Below are positions 1-5,792 of a stretch of DNA of 8,026 bases, one piece after another; within the stretch, counting starts at the first letter, position 1; each line of letters begins with the position of its first letter. Origin of the DNA: Lachnospira sp. UBA4346 (lineage in GTDB: Bacteria > Bacillota > Clostridia > Lachnospirales > Lachnospiraceae); contig DGTC01000041.1 of assembly GCA_002394205.1 (NCBI GenBank), forward strand, positions 1 through 8,026, read 5' to 3'. The notes under the pieces are model-generated. The model did not search any database and was not told where the DNA came from. It worked only from the letters and a program-made list of their open reading frames with translations. The translations under genes and the position numbers were made by a program.

Positions 1-98
1 GTCCGTTAGGTCAAAGTTTCCTTGTAGCATCCCACTACATTACGCAGTGCGATTCGCAATCCGCTGCGATACTTGCTCATCTGTGCAGTCGCACTATC
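1..98. other. G+C-richer structured intergenic segment, possible repeat or RNA element
   Basis: No coding frame is visible here. The stretch is about 50% G+C by count, well above the AT-rich intergenic DNA elsewhere in the window. It holds several inverted repeats: TGTAG/CTACA (23-27 with 35-39), CGCAG/CTGCG (43-47 with 64-68) enclosing TGCGA-T-TCGCA (48-58), GTGC/GCAC (83-86 with 91-94), and a longer-range AGTGCGA/TCGCACT (46-52 with 89-95). It lies directly beside the hairpin at 99-161. It could be the end of an interspersed extragenic repeat, part of a structured RNA, or the 3' region of a transcript entering from the left. I cannot name a family, and it may extend beyond the window. Confidence 0.4.
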
Positions 99-161
99 AA
101 AAAGAAATAACAAATACTCTCTTGAGAGCAAGCTCCCATTGAGTATTTGTTATTTCTTTTT
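99..161. terminator. Perfect 21-bp inverted repeat, likely bidirectional intrinsic terminator
   Basis: Positions 99-119 and 141-161 are exact reverse complements (21 bp, no mismatch) around a 21-nt loop. The left arm begins with five A and the right arm ends with five T, so a transcript from either direction would end in a U-tract after the stem. On the minus strand it lies 24 bases past the stop of the exonuclease gene, the right place for that gene's terminator. The stem is AT-rich, and the U-tract is itself part of the stem. The loop contains a smaller GAGC-AA-GCTC palindrome (125-134), so alternative folds are possible. A repeat element that doubles as a terminator is also possible. Confidence 0.72.
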
Positions 162-184
162 GGCACTGCTCGTTAAATCGAAAC

Positions 185-1339
185 TTACTTAATTATCTGT
201 TGCAATGTCTGTATGATGTATTGCAGCATTTTTTTTGTGTCATTTAGGAAACTGTCTGTATATGCAAAATATACAGGCAGTTCTTTGTATCCTGTGCAAA
301 ATACGGGAGTAATATCTTCAGAAAGTTGCGGAAGATATTGCCCTGTTTTTTTAACGTAGCAGTTTTTGGCAGTTGCCTGTTTGCGATGATTTTTATCAAT
401 GTAAGCAGCAACGCTTTTGTGCATAGCGGTATCTTCCTCAGGAATATAGTAATAATCTTTTGGGTTCGGATAAAAATATTTCAAAGTATCCTCAAAAATA
501 GGTACACGCAATGTAATGGTAGTACCCTCCAATTTACAGGCAAATGGTAAGTTAGTACGTAGGACACGAACTGGAAATGTCAAAGGACTTTTTAAACAAA
601 AAAATAATTCTTTGCGTTTTGTGCCCTGTTCATCTTGATATGTAGATTCTTCATATTGAATTAAGTTTTTGGTGTTATCGGATGATACATTAAAAAAATA
701 TTCATCTGCGAGTAGAATACGATAATTCAAAATAGGCAGTAAAGATGCCATTCCAATAATATCATCATGATTGTGAAGAAGCAGTAGTGAAAGTGCTTCT
801 TCAGTAGGAACTTTAGAATAATTTTCATAAATCTCAATCAATTGCCCACCATGATATAAGTCTTCTCTGTTAATTCCAAGAAATAATTCGATGCTTTTCT
901 GTTTGTAATTTTCTAATTGCAGGAGCTTTTTTAAAGGCCGGATTTCTCGAAAAATATCAATGTGTGTCATATGTTCAAAATGATTTCCTTTTAAAGCGTC
1001 GGTACGATTCATCCGTTCCATAAGAAATGGAATATCAAAACCTGCACCATTAAAGCTGATTAAGTAAGAAAAGTTTTTTGTACAGTTGTAAAATGCGGAT
1101 AGAATTTCAATTTCTTCTGTTTTATTAGCGGCAAACCACTGCGTATAATTCCATAAGCAAGTCGCAGAATCATAAAAAACGACACCAATCAAATAGCAAT
1201 GACATGACTTCGCAGAGAATCCGGTTGTTTCAATATCAAAAAATAAATATTCAGATAAATCATTGGTGTAGAATAAATTCAGATAATCAAAGCAGGAACA
1301 ATCCGGCTGCGCTGCAAGAGGCTGTGTGATTGTATACAT
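185..1339 (-). CDS. YprB-type RNase H-like / DEDD 3'-5' exonuclease domain protein
   Basis: This 384-residue protein belongs to the YprB family (COG3359, PF13482 RNase H-like), predicted 3'-5' exonucleases related to RNase D; the substrate is unknown. Exonuclease motif I is FFDIETTG, with D35 and E37 as likely metal ligands. Motif II is SFNGAGFDIPFL, with N97 and D102. Motif III is LLHNHDDIIGM, with H189 and D193 in the position of the usual Y/H-x3-D, so the catalytic set appears intact. No signal peptide or membrane segment is visible, so it is probably cytoplasmic. The C-terminal ~170 residues are less recognisable. The ATG at 1339 is preceded by an AAAGGTG ribosome site about 12 nt upstream, which lies in a small hairpin. 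The gene follows the membrane-protein gene by 110 nt with no clear terminator between them, so co-transcription is possible. Confidence 0.85.
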   Translation of the reverse strand: MYTITQPLAAQPDCSCFDYLNLFYTNDLSEYLFFDIETTGFSAKSCHCYLIGVVFYDSATCLWNYTQWFAANKTEEIEILSAFYNCTKNFSYLISFNGAGFDIPFLMERMNRTDALKGNHFEHMTHIDIFREIRPLKKLLQLENYKQKSIELFLGINREDLYHGGQLIEIYENYSKVPTEEALSLLLLHNHDDIIGMASLLPILNYRILLADEYFFNVSSDNTKNLIQYEESTYQDEQGTKRKELFFCLKSPLTFPVRVLRTNLPFACKLEGTTITLRVPIFEDTLKYFYPNPKDYYYIPEEDTAMHKSVAAYIDKNHRKQATAKNCYVKKTGQYLPQLSEDITPVFCTGYKELPVYFAYTDSFLNDTKKMLQYIIQTLQQIIK

Positions 1340-1349
1340 ATATTACAGA

Positions 1350-1370
1350 AGCACCTTTGAAAAATGTGCT
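1350..1370 (-). promoter_or_regulatory. Hairpin covering the ribosome site of the exonuclease gene
   Basis: Read on the minus strand, AGCACATTT and AAAGGTGCT pair around a TTC loop: eight base pairs with one A-G mismatch. The 3' arm contains AAAGGTG, the only plausible Shine-Dalgarno for the ATG at 1339, about 12 nt away. No U-tract follows, so it is not a terminator. It could lower or condition translation of the exonuclease gene. The stem is short and may be chance. Confidence 0.35.
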
Positions 1371-1449
1371 CAACCCTTTCTTAAAATTTAAATATAGAAA
1401 ATAATATATTAAAAACAGTAGGCGTATAAATCTCTCCACAAAACGAAAT

Positions 1450-1929
1450 TTAACACTTCGGTGGATAGAGCTGTTCGATATAATTGTCTGAAACAGATTC
1501 AATCATTTCCGGTTCTAAATTATTAAATTCCTGCAAAATGGCTTCTTGAATAAAATTGCTGCGTTGAAAGTATTTCATTTCTTCTGCTAAAGAGTCATCA
1601 CATGCAGCATCGATTTGTTCCTTTGAGATATTTTCCTGTAACCATGCTAGAATTCTAGTATCCCGTTCAATTTCCTTTTGCGCAGTTGATTGCAATGTTT
1701 TTGAAGAACGAAAGCATATAAATGCGATACCAAAGAAAATAAGAAACATAGCGCCTAGAACGATATTTACAAAAACACCGGCAGAACCTTGCGTATTAAA
1801 TAAATGCAAAATACCAAAGTCATTTAATAAAAGAATGACAATACCGGCAACGCCGCAGACAGCAAATGTAATGGCTGAAGATAAATTGTCTTTTGATTTT
1901 TCATTTGTTTCATTCGTAATAATTGGCAT
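1450..1929 (-). CDS. Small two-helix membrane protein of unknown function
   Basis: I do not recognise a family for this 159-residue protein. A short polar N-terminus (residues 1-15) is followed by two hydrophobic segments, about 18-37 and 50-73, joined by a short loop containing DFGILHLFNTQ. Next come a basic/polar junction (RSSKTLQSTAQKEIERD) and an acidic, probably helical soluble tail (about 85-159) rich in Glu, Gln and Asn. Two membrane spans with the basic patch after the second suggest both termini are cytoplasmic. The ATG is well supported by AAAGGAG (1936-1942 on the opposite strand), 6 nt upstream. The last residues are PPKC. The neighbouring exonuclease gene lies downstream on the same strand; a functional link is only suggested by position. 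The gene starts divergently from thiN across a 219-nt regulatory gap. Confidence 0.75.
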   Translation of the reverse strand: MPIITNETNEKSKDNLSSAITFAVCGVAGIVILLLNDFGILHLFNTQGSAGVFVNIVLGAMFLIFFGIAFICFRSSKTLQSTAQKEIERDTRILAWLQENISKEQIDAACDDSLAEEMKYFQRSNFIQEAILQEFNNLEPEMIESVSDNYIEQLYPPKC

Positions 1930-1981
1930 AAAAAACTCCTTTCAGATTCGGATTAAAGTGTTATTGTTTTACAAGACAATT

Positions 1982-2011
1982 TTGACACTGAAATCTCTTT
2001 CGTACTATAAT
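1982..2011 (+). promoter_or_regulatory. Consensus sigma-70/sigma-A promoter for thiN
   Basis: The -35 TTGACA (1982-1987) and -10 TATAAT (2006-2011) both match the consensus exactly, with an 18-nt spacer. Transcription would start near 2018 and give thiN a leader of about 130 nt. No thiamine pyrophosphate riboswitch motifs (CUGAGA and the conserved second-helix core) are visible in that leader. The -35 is about 50 bp from the start codon of the divergent membrane-protein gene, so control of the two genes could be linked. Confidence 0.7.
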
Positions 2012-2055
2012 AATAAATAAATGTGAAAAATTAAAGTACAAAATACAATTTTGCA

Positions 2056-2095
2056 TAAAATCAAAATGAACATAAGTGATTTTAAAATCAAAATG
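2056..2095 (+). repeat. 13-bp direct repeat with a 12-bp palindrome in the thiN leader
   Basis: TAAAATCAAAATG occurs at 2056-2068 and again at 2083-2095, exactly 27 bp apart. The second copy overlaps a perfect palindrome, GATTTTAAAATC (2078-2089). A smaller inverted repeat, ATAAC-AAAA-GTTAT, follows at 2112-2125. These lie downstream of the predicted thiN start site, so they could be a repressor binding site or RNA structure. The AT-rich composition makes chance repeats more likely, so function is unproven. Confidence 0.4.
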
Positions 2096-2133
2096 TTGGT
2101 GCAATAATTACATAACAAAAGTTATATCTAAAA

Positions 2134-2161
2134 AAGGAAGAGGATAATGTGGAACATTTAA
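2134..2161 (+). promoter_or_regulatory. Ribosome site and overlapping ATG/GTG starts of thiN
   Basis: The Shine-Dalgarno AAGGAAGAGG (2134-2143) is followed by ATGTG. The ATG at 2147-2149 opens a frame of four codons (MWNI) that ends at TAA 2159-2161. The GTG at 2149-2151 shares one base with it and is in the thiN frame. Measured from GGAAG the spacing is 6 nt to the ATG and 8 nt to the GTG, so both are reachable. The next in-frame ATG (2170) has no ribosome site of its own, which favours GTG as the thiN start. The mini-ORF may dampen or reinitiate translation, or may be incidental. Confidence 0.45.
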
Positions 2162-2823
2162 AAAAAAGCATGTATAGCGATATCAGGAAAATATTGATTG
2201 TATCTGGTGGAACCGTTGATTATGATTGGGCACAGGACTGGTTATATAATAATAAATATGACTATATTATTGCGGCAGATAGCGGATTGCAGCATTGTGA
2301 TAAGATGCATCTGTCAGTGGATTATTTGGTGGGAGATTATGATTCTGTAAATCATGAACTGTTAGAGCAGTATGAAAAGACGACGGAGACGAAAACCTAT
2401 CCGCCGGAGAAAGATTATACAGATACGCATATTGCATTAAAAAAAGCAATTGAAATGAAGCCGGAATATATTGATATCATAGGGGCTACAGGAAATCGTA
2501 TCGACCATATGATGACGAATATATCTATTATGAGAGAAGCAGCGGAAGCAGGGATTTTTTGCGCAATATTTGATACAAATAATAAAATATATCAGATTTG
2601 TAGCACCCATACGATACAGAAATGTAAACAATATGGGAAATATATTTCACTTATTCCGATGACACCGGAATTACAGCTTACATTAAAGGGGATGAAATAT
2701 CCGTTAAAACATCAAAAGATTTATCAGGGAGAAAGTATTTGCCAGAGTAATGAGATTATAGAACAACAGGCACAAATAATGATAGAATCCGGCAGAGCAA
2801 TTGTTATAGAGGCAAGAGATTAA
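2149..2823 (+). CDS. thiN: Thiamine pyrophosphokinase
   Basis: This cytoplasmic enzyme transfers a pyrophosphate group from ATP to thiamine (EC 2.7.6.2), making the cofactor thiamine pyrophosphate by salvage. All family motifs are visible in the 224 residues: IVSGG (17-21), AADSG (42-46), VGDYDS (61-66, normally GDFDS), EKDYTDTHIAL (87-97), and IGATGNRIDH with N124 (111-124). These are the metal and nucleotide-binding loops of the N-terminal catalytic domain. The C-terminal part (about 150-224) is the beta-rich thiamine-binding domain and looks complete. The start is taken as GTG at 2149 because of its ribosome site; ATG at 2170 (residue 8) is the alternative and would lose no motif. In many Firmicutes thiN sits in a cluster with rsgA and rpe, but here it appears alone under its own consensus promoter. 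No clear terminator follows. Confidence 0.93.
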   Translation: MEHLKKSMYSDIRKILIVSGGTVDYDWAQDWLYNNKYDYIIAADSGLQHCDKMHLSVDYLVGDYDSVNHELLEQYEKTTETKTYPPEKDYTDTHIALKKAIEMKPEYIDIIGATGNRIDHMMTNISIMREAAEAGIFCAIFDTNNKIYQICSTHTIQKCKQYGKYISLIPMTPELQLTLKGMKYPLKHQKIYQGESICQSNEIIEQQAQIMIESGRAIVIEARD

Positions 2824-3022
2824 TGGGAATTTAAAAGGAAACGATAAAATTATTTCTATAAATATTTCTGAAGATACAAATAATAATTGGATGTTTTTAC
2901 AACTGAATAATGAACTTTATAAAATGAGGATATATCGTATATTTATTTAATATTGATGTGAAATATGTACAAAATAATTTATAAAAGCAATATAAATTGA
3001 CAAAAAAGTTACAATCTTATGC

Positions 3023-3051
3023 TTGAATTATGTATGAAATTGTTATAAAAT
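3023..3051 (+). promoter_or_regulatory. Candidate promoter of the decarboxylase operon
   Basis: TTGAAT (3023-3028) and TAAAAT (3046-3051), 17 nt apart, fit a sigma-A promoter (4/6 and 5/6 matches). Transcription would start near 3058, giving a leader of about 40 nt before the ATG at 3098. An exact TTGACA at 2997-3002 lies upstream, but its best -10 (TATGCT, 3018-3023) is only 15 nt away, so it is the weaker choice. The rest of 2824-3097 is AT-rich with no convincing gene or terminator. Confidence 0.5.
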
Positions 3052-3057
3052 AAACAA
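3040..3057. promoter_or_regulatory. Rex-box-like operator over the operon promoter
   Basis: The 18-bp sequence TTGTTATAAAATAAACAA matches the clostridial Rex consensus TTGTTAA-N4-TTAACAA at 12 of 14 defined positions; the outer half-sites TTGTT and AACAA are perfect. It covers the proposed -10 element (3046-3051), where a bound repressor would block RNA polymerase. Rex senses the NADH/NAD+ ratio and represses fermentation genes when NAD+ is high. The AT-rich setting means that a chance match is possible. Confidence 0.45.
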
Positions 3058-3097
3058 TATCAGTTTATAAAACAAAAATCAATAGGAGGTCACGAGA

Positions 3098-4543
3098 ATG
3101 AGTGAAGCAACACAGGTGTCAGCTAGAGATAGAATAGAGTCTATTCTTGATGACAGCAGTTTCGTTGAAATTGGTGCCGGTGTCAGAGCTAGAGCAACAA
3201 CTTTCAACATTCAAGAAAAAGATACTTCAGCAGATGGTGTTATTACCGGATATGGAGTAATTAATGGGAATCTTGTGTATGTGTACAGCCAGGATGCGAC
3301 TGTTATGAACGGTTCTGTAGGTGAGATGCATGCAAAGAAGATTGCAGGCCTTTATGATATGGCAATGAAGATGGGAGCACCGGTAATTGGTTTAATTGAT
3401 AGTGCTGGATTAAGACTTCAGGAAGCAACAGATGCATTAGACGGTTTTGGTAAGATTTATCAGAAAATGTCTCTTGCATCAGGCGTGATTCCACAGATTA
3501 CAGCTGTATATGGCAACTGCGGTGGTGGACTTGCTGTTCTTACAGCACTTTCAGATTTTACATTTGCAGAAGAAAAAGCAAAGTTATTTGTGAATAGTCC
3601 AAATGCATTAGAGGGTAACTACGACAGTAAATTAGATACAGCAAGTGCAACATTCCAGGCAGAAGCAGGAGTAGTTGATTATGTTGGTGATGCAGAAGCA
3701 ATTGCAAATGGAATCAGACAGCTTGTTTCATTATTGCCAGCGAATAATGAAGATCAGACATTTGCAGAGAGTCAGGATGATTTGAACAGAGTATGTTCAG
3801 ATTTAGAAGCTGAGATTGCAGATCCTGCATTGGCACTTACTGATATTGCAGATGATGGCTTATTCATGGAAGTAAAGGCTTCTTATGCAAAGGATATGGT
3901 AACAGGTTTCCTTACAGTCAATGGAGCAACAGTGGGTGCAGTTGCAAATCGTACAGCACTTTTTGATGAAGAAGGAGAGAAGGCGGCAGAATATGCAGCA
4001 GTTCTTACAGTAGATGGAGCAAAGAAGGCAACACAGTTTATTCAGTTCTGTGACGCATTTGAAATTCCAGTAATCACATTAACGAATGTAGAAGGATTTG
4101 AAGCAACAGTTGCATCTGAAAAAGAAATTGCAAAAGCGGTCGCTTCTTTAACAGCTGCATTTGCAGAAGCAAGTGTGCCAAAGGTAAATGTAATTACAGG
4201 TAAGGCTTATGGTAGTGCATATGTTGCCATGAATTCTAAGTCAATCGGTGCAGATATGACATTTGCATGGCCAAACGCAAGTATTGGTATGATGGATGCA
4301 AATCTTGCTGCGAAGATTATGTATGCTGATGAAATCAGCAAGGCAGATGATGTATCAGCTAAGATTTCTGAAAAGGCAGCAGAATATGCAAACTTACAGT
4401 CAAGTGTAGAATCAGCTGCTGCAAGAGGATATGTAGATGTAGTTATTGAACCACAGGATACAAGAAGACATATCGCATATGCATTAGAAATGTTGTATAC
4501 AAAAAGAGAGGATCGTCCAGCAAAGAAGCACGGAACGGTCTAA
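3098..4543 (+). CDS. Acyl-CoA carboxyltransferase subunit (MmdA/PccB/transcarboxylase 12S type)
   Basis: The 481-residue protein has the two crotonase-like halves of the carboxyltransferase family (PF01039). Such proteins move a carboxyl group between biotin and an acyl-CoA (methylmalonyl-, malonyl- or propionyl-CoA). In the N-half, ARDRIESILDDSSFVE (9-24) is the family start, and GNCGGG (139-144) occupies the oxyanion-hole loop, normally GPCAGG. In the C-half, TNVEGFEAT (329-337) replaces the usual DVPGF, GKAYGSAYVAM (368-378) is the second oxyanion loop, and RGYVDVVIEPQDTRRHI (443-459) is the conserved ending. It lacks the usual ~30 N-terminal residues of MmdA, so it is somewhat short. It opens the operon with a strong AGGAGGT site (3084-3090), 7 nt from the ATG, and ends in three consecutive stops (TAA TAA TGA). 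As subunit of a sodium-pump decarboxylase it would load the downstream biotin carrier; the true acyl-CoA is not determined by the sequence. Confidence 0.88.
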   Translation: MSEATQVSARDRIESILDDSSFVEIGAGVRARATTFNIQEKDTSADGVITGYGVINGNLVYVYSQDATVMNGSVGEMHAKKIAGLYDMAMKMGAPVIGLIDSAGLRLQEATDALDGFGKIYQKMSLASGVIPQITAVYGNCGGGLAVLTALSDFTFAEEKAKLFVNSPNALEGNYDSKLDTASATFQAEAGVVDYVGDAEAIANGIRQLVSLLPANNEDQTFAESQDDLNRVCSDLEAEIADPALALTDIADDGLFMEVKASYAKDMVTGFLTVNGATVGAVANRTALFDEEGEKAAEYAAVLTVDGAKKATQFIQFCDAFEIPVITLTNVEGFEATVASEKEIAKAVASLTAAFAEASVPKVNVITGKAYGSAYVAMNSKSIGADMTFAWPNASIGMMDANLAAKIMYADEISKADDVSAKISEKAAEYANLQSSVESAAARGYVDVVIEPQDTRRHIAYALEMLYTKREDRPAKKHGTV

Positions 4544-4561
4544 TAATGAGGTGAGGCAAAT

Positions 4562-5389
4562 ATGAAGAAAATAAGTATAAAGAAATCCTTATTATTGTTC
4601 TGTATGTCAGCCTGTATGTTTAGTATGACAGCATGTACCGATACAATTTCTTCCCAGTCAGCAAAGGAAAGTGCAAAAGAACAGGAAGTATTTGGTTATG
4701 AAAATGAACTTGCAGAGTGGTCAACAGATATGATTTTGTATCTGGATCACACGAACGATGATAAGATTCGTTCAGATGCAGAAGCTGCAAAGACATTAAG
4801 TGATACAAACAACACGTTATATGCTGTAGACCAGAAGGGTATGAGCAATAATATTGTTGAATTATACAATGGTTGGATTAAGTCAAGAGAAGACTTAGGT
4901 GCATTACAATCAATTGATAAACTTGATATCAATATTAGCAGTAAGACAAGTGAATTATGTACAATTTCTGTTCAGACAACATATGAAAAGAGAGCATGTA
5001 CATTTGAATTTGTTATTGATAAGGATATGAATTTGGAAAGTGGCGCAATCAATCCAGAATATACGACTGGTGAAAAGGTTGAAAAGGCTGCTTTAAATAC
5101 AGTTATTGGTATGGGAACCGTATTCGTAGTTTTGATTTTCATTTCATTTATCATTTCATTATTAAAGCATGTTAATAAGATTGGTAAGAAGGAAGAACCT
5201 AAGAAAGAGAATACGCCGGCACCGGTAGCACAGGTTGAAGAAGTAGAAGATGATTCAGAAGAAGTTGATGATCTTGAATTGGTAGCTGTTATTACAGCAG
5301 CCATTGCAGCATCAGAGAACACACCAGCAGATGGATTGGTTGTTCGTTCAATTAAAAAAGTTCATAAAACAGATAACTGGAGGAGATAA
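4562..5389 (+). CDS. oadG: OadG-family gamma subunit with lipoprotein signal and external domain
   Basis: OadG anchors the decarboxylase complex and stabilises it at the membrane. Here the 275 residues read in order: a lipoprotein-type signal (KK at 2-3, hydrophobic stretch 9-22, lipobox MTAC with lipidation site C25), an external domain (about 26-179) resembling the DUF3887-type domains often joined to OadG, one membrane helix (about 180-202), an acidic Pro/Glu linker (209-239), and the OadG C-terminal element ELVAVITAAIAA...VVRSIKKVHKTDNW (239-273). The topology would be N-out/C-in, as for classical OadG, which is only about 80-90 residues; this one is three times longer. The His cluster that binds Zn in the Klebsiella protein is absent (one His, 268). 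The external domain has two Cys (133, 146) that could form a disulfide. The gene lies 18 nt after the carboxyltransferase, with GAGGTG (4548-4553) as ribosome site. Confidence 0.82.
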   Translation: MKKISIKKSLLLFCMSACMFSMTACTDTISSQSAKESAKEQEVFGYENELAEWSTDMILYLDHTNDDKIRSDAEAAKTLSDTNNTLYAVDQKGMSNNIVELYNGWIKSREDLGALQSIDKLDINISSKTSELCTISVQTTYEKRACTFEFVIDKDMNLESGAINPEYTTGEKVEKAALNTVIGMGTVFVVLIFISFIISLLKHVNKIGKKEEPKKENTPAPVAQVEEVEDDSEEVDDLELVAVITAAIAASENTPADGLVVRSIKKVHKTDNWRR

Positions 5390-5391
5390 CA

Positions 5392-5757
5392 ATGAAGAAT
5401 TATACAATTACAGTAAATGGCAATGTATATGATGTAACAGTAGAAGAAGGAACAGGAAGTGGCGTTCAGACAGCAGCTCCTGTTAAGAAAGCGGCTGCAC
5501 CAAAAGCAGCACCAAAGGCAGCAGCTCCTGCAGGAGCACAGGGAGCAGTTAAAGTAAATGCTCCAATGCAGGGTAAGATTTTAAAGGTAAATACAAGTGC
5601 AGGCGCAGCAGTAAAGAAGGGTGATGTATTGCTTGTCCTTGAAGCAATGAAGATGGAAAATGAAATCTGTGCACCACAGGATGGAACAGTTGCAACTGTA
5701 GAGTGTTCAGTTGGTGATTCAGTAGAGACAGGTAAAGTATTGGTATCAATGAACTAA
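5392..5757 (+). CDS. Biotin carboxyl carrier protein (biotinyl domain subunit)
   Basis: This 121-residue mobile carrier ferries CO2 as carboxybiotin between the carboxyltransferases and the OadB membrane subunit, as MmdC or the transcarboxylase 1.3S subunit do. An N-terminal beta segment (MKNYTITVNGNVYDVTVEE, 1-19) leads into a flexible Ala/Pro/Lys linker (about 28-50). The biotinyl domain follows (52-121), with VNAPMQGKI at 55-63 and EAMKMEN at 84-90. K87 is the biotinylation site, 34 residues from the C-terminus, the usual distance. No biotin protein ligase is present in the window, so modification must come from elsewhere. The gene begins only 2 nt after oadG, and its ribosome site GGAGGAG (5379-5385) lies inside the last codons of oadG, which suggests translational coupling. 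Because this carrier is separate, the OadA protein downstream may lack its own biotin domain. Confidence 0.95.
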   Translation: MKNYTITVNGNVYDVTVEEGTGSGVQTAAPVKKAAAPKAAPKAAAPAGAQGAVKVNAPMQGKILKVNTSAGAAVKKGDVLLVLEAMKMENEICAPQDGTVATVECSVGDSVETGKVLVSMN

Positions 5758-5792
5758 TACCAATCAGAATCATATAAACTGGAGGTTAAAAG

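Noticed and set aside
2004..2009. Possible minus-strand -10 (TATAGT) for the membrane-protein gene, overlapping the thiN -10
   Set aside because: No acceptable -35 lies 16-18 nt upstream on that strand, so I do not call it a promoter.
2012..2148. TPP riboswitch in the thiN leader
   Set aside because: None of the conserved thi-box motifs are present; the leader is simple AT-rich sequence.
2810..2950. Open stretch in another frame right after thiN, giving a protein-like 43-residue tail (ends MRIYRIFI)
   Set aside because: It has no start codon with a ribosome site (only an internal ATG at 2891 giving 19 residues), resembles nothing I know, and thiN already looks complete. A chance frame or decayed remnant cannot be separated.
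2824..2950. Intrinsic terminator after thiN
   Set aside because: No G+C-containing stem followed by a T-run is visible; short AT-only complementarities are not convincing.
2997..3023. TTGACA at 2997-3002 with TATGCT as operon promoter
   Set aside because: The spacer is only 15 nt and the -10 is weak; the pair at 3023-3051 fits better. It may still be a second promoter.
4972..5322. 116-residue minus-strand frame inside oadG
   Set aside because: It lies opposite a well-supported gene, is low-complexity (Ser/Thr-rich from antisense of acidic codons) and has no ribosome site or family.
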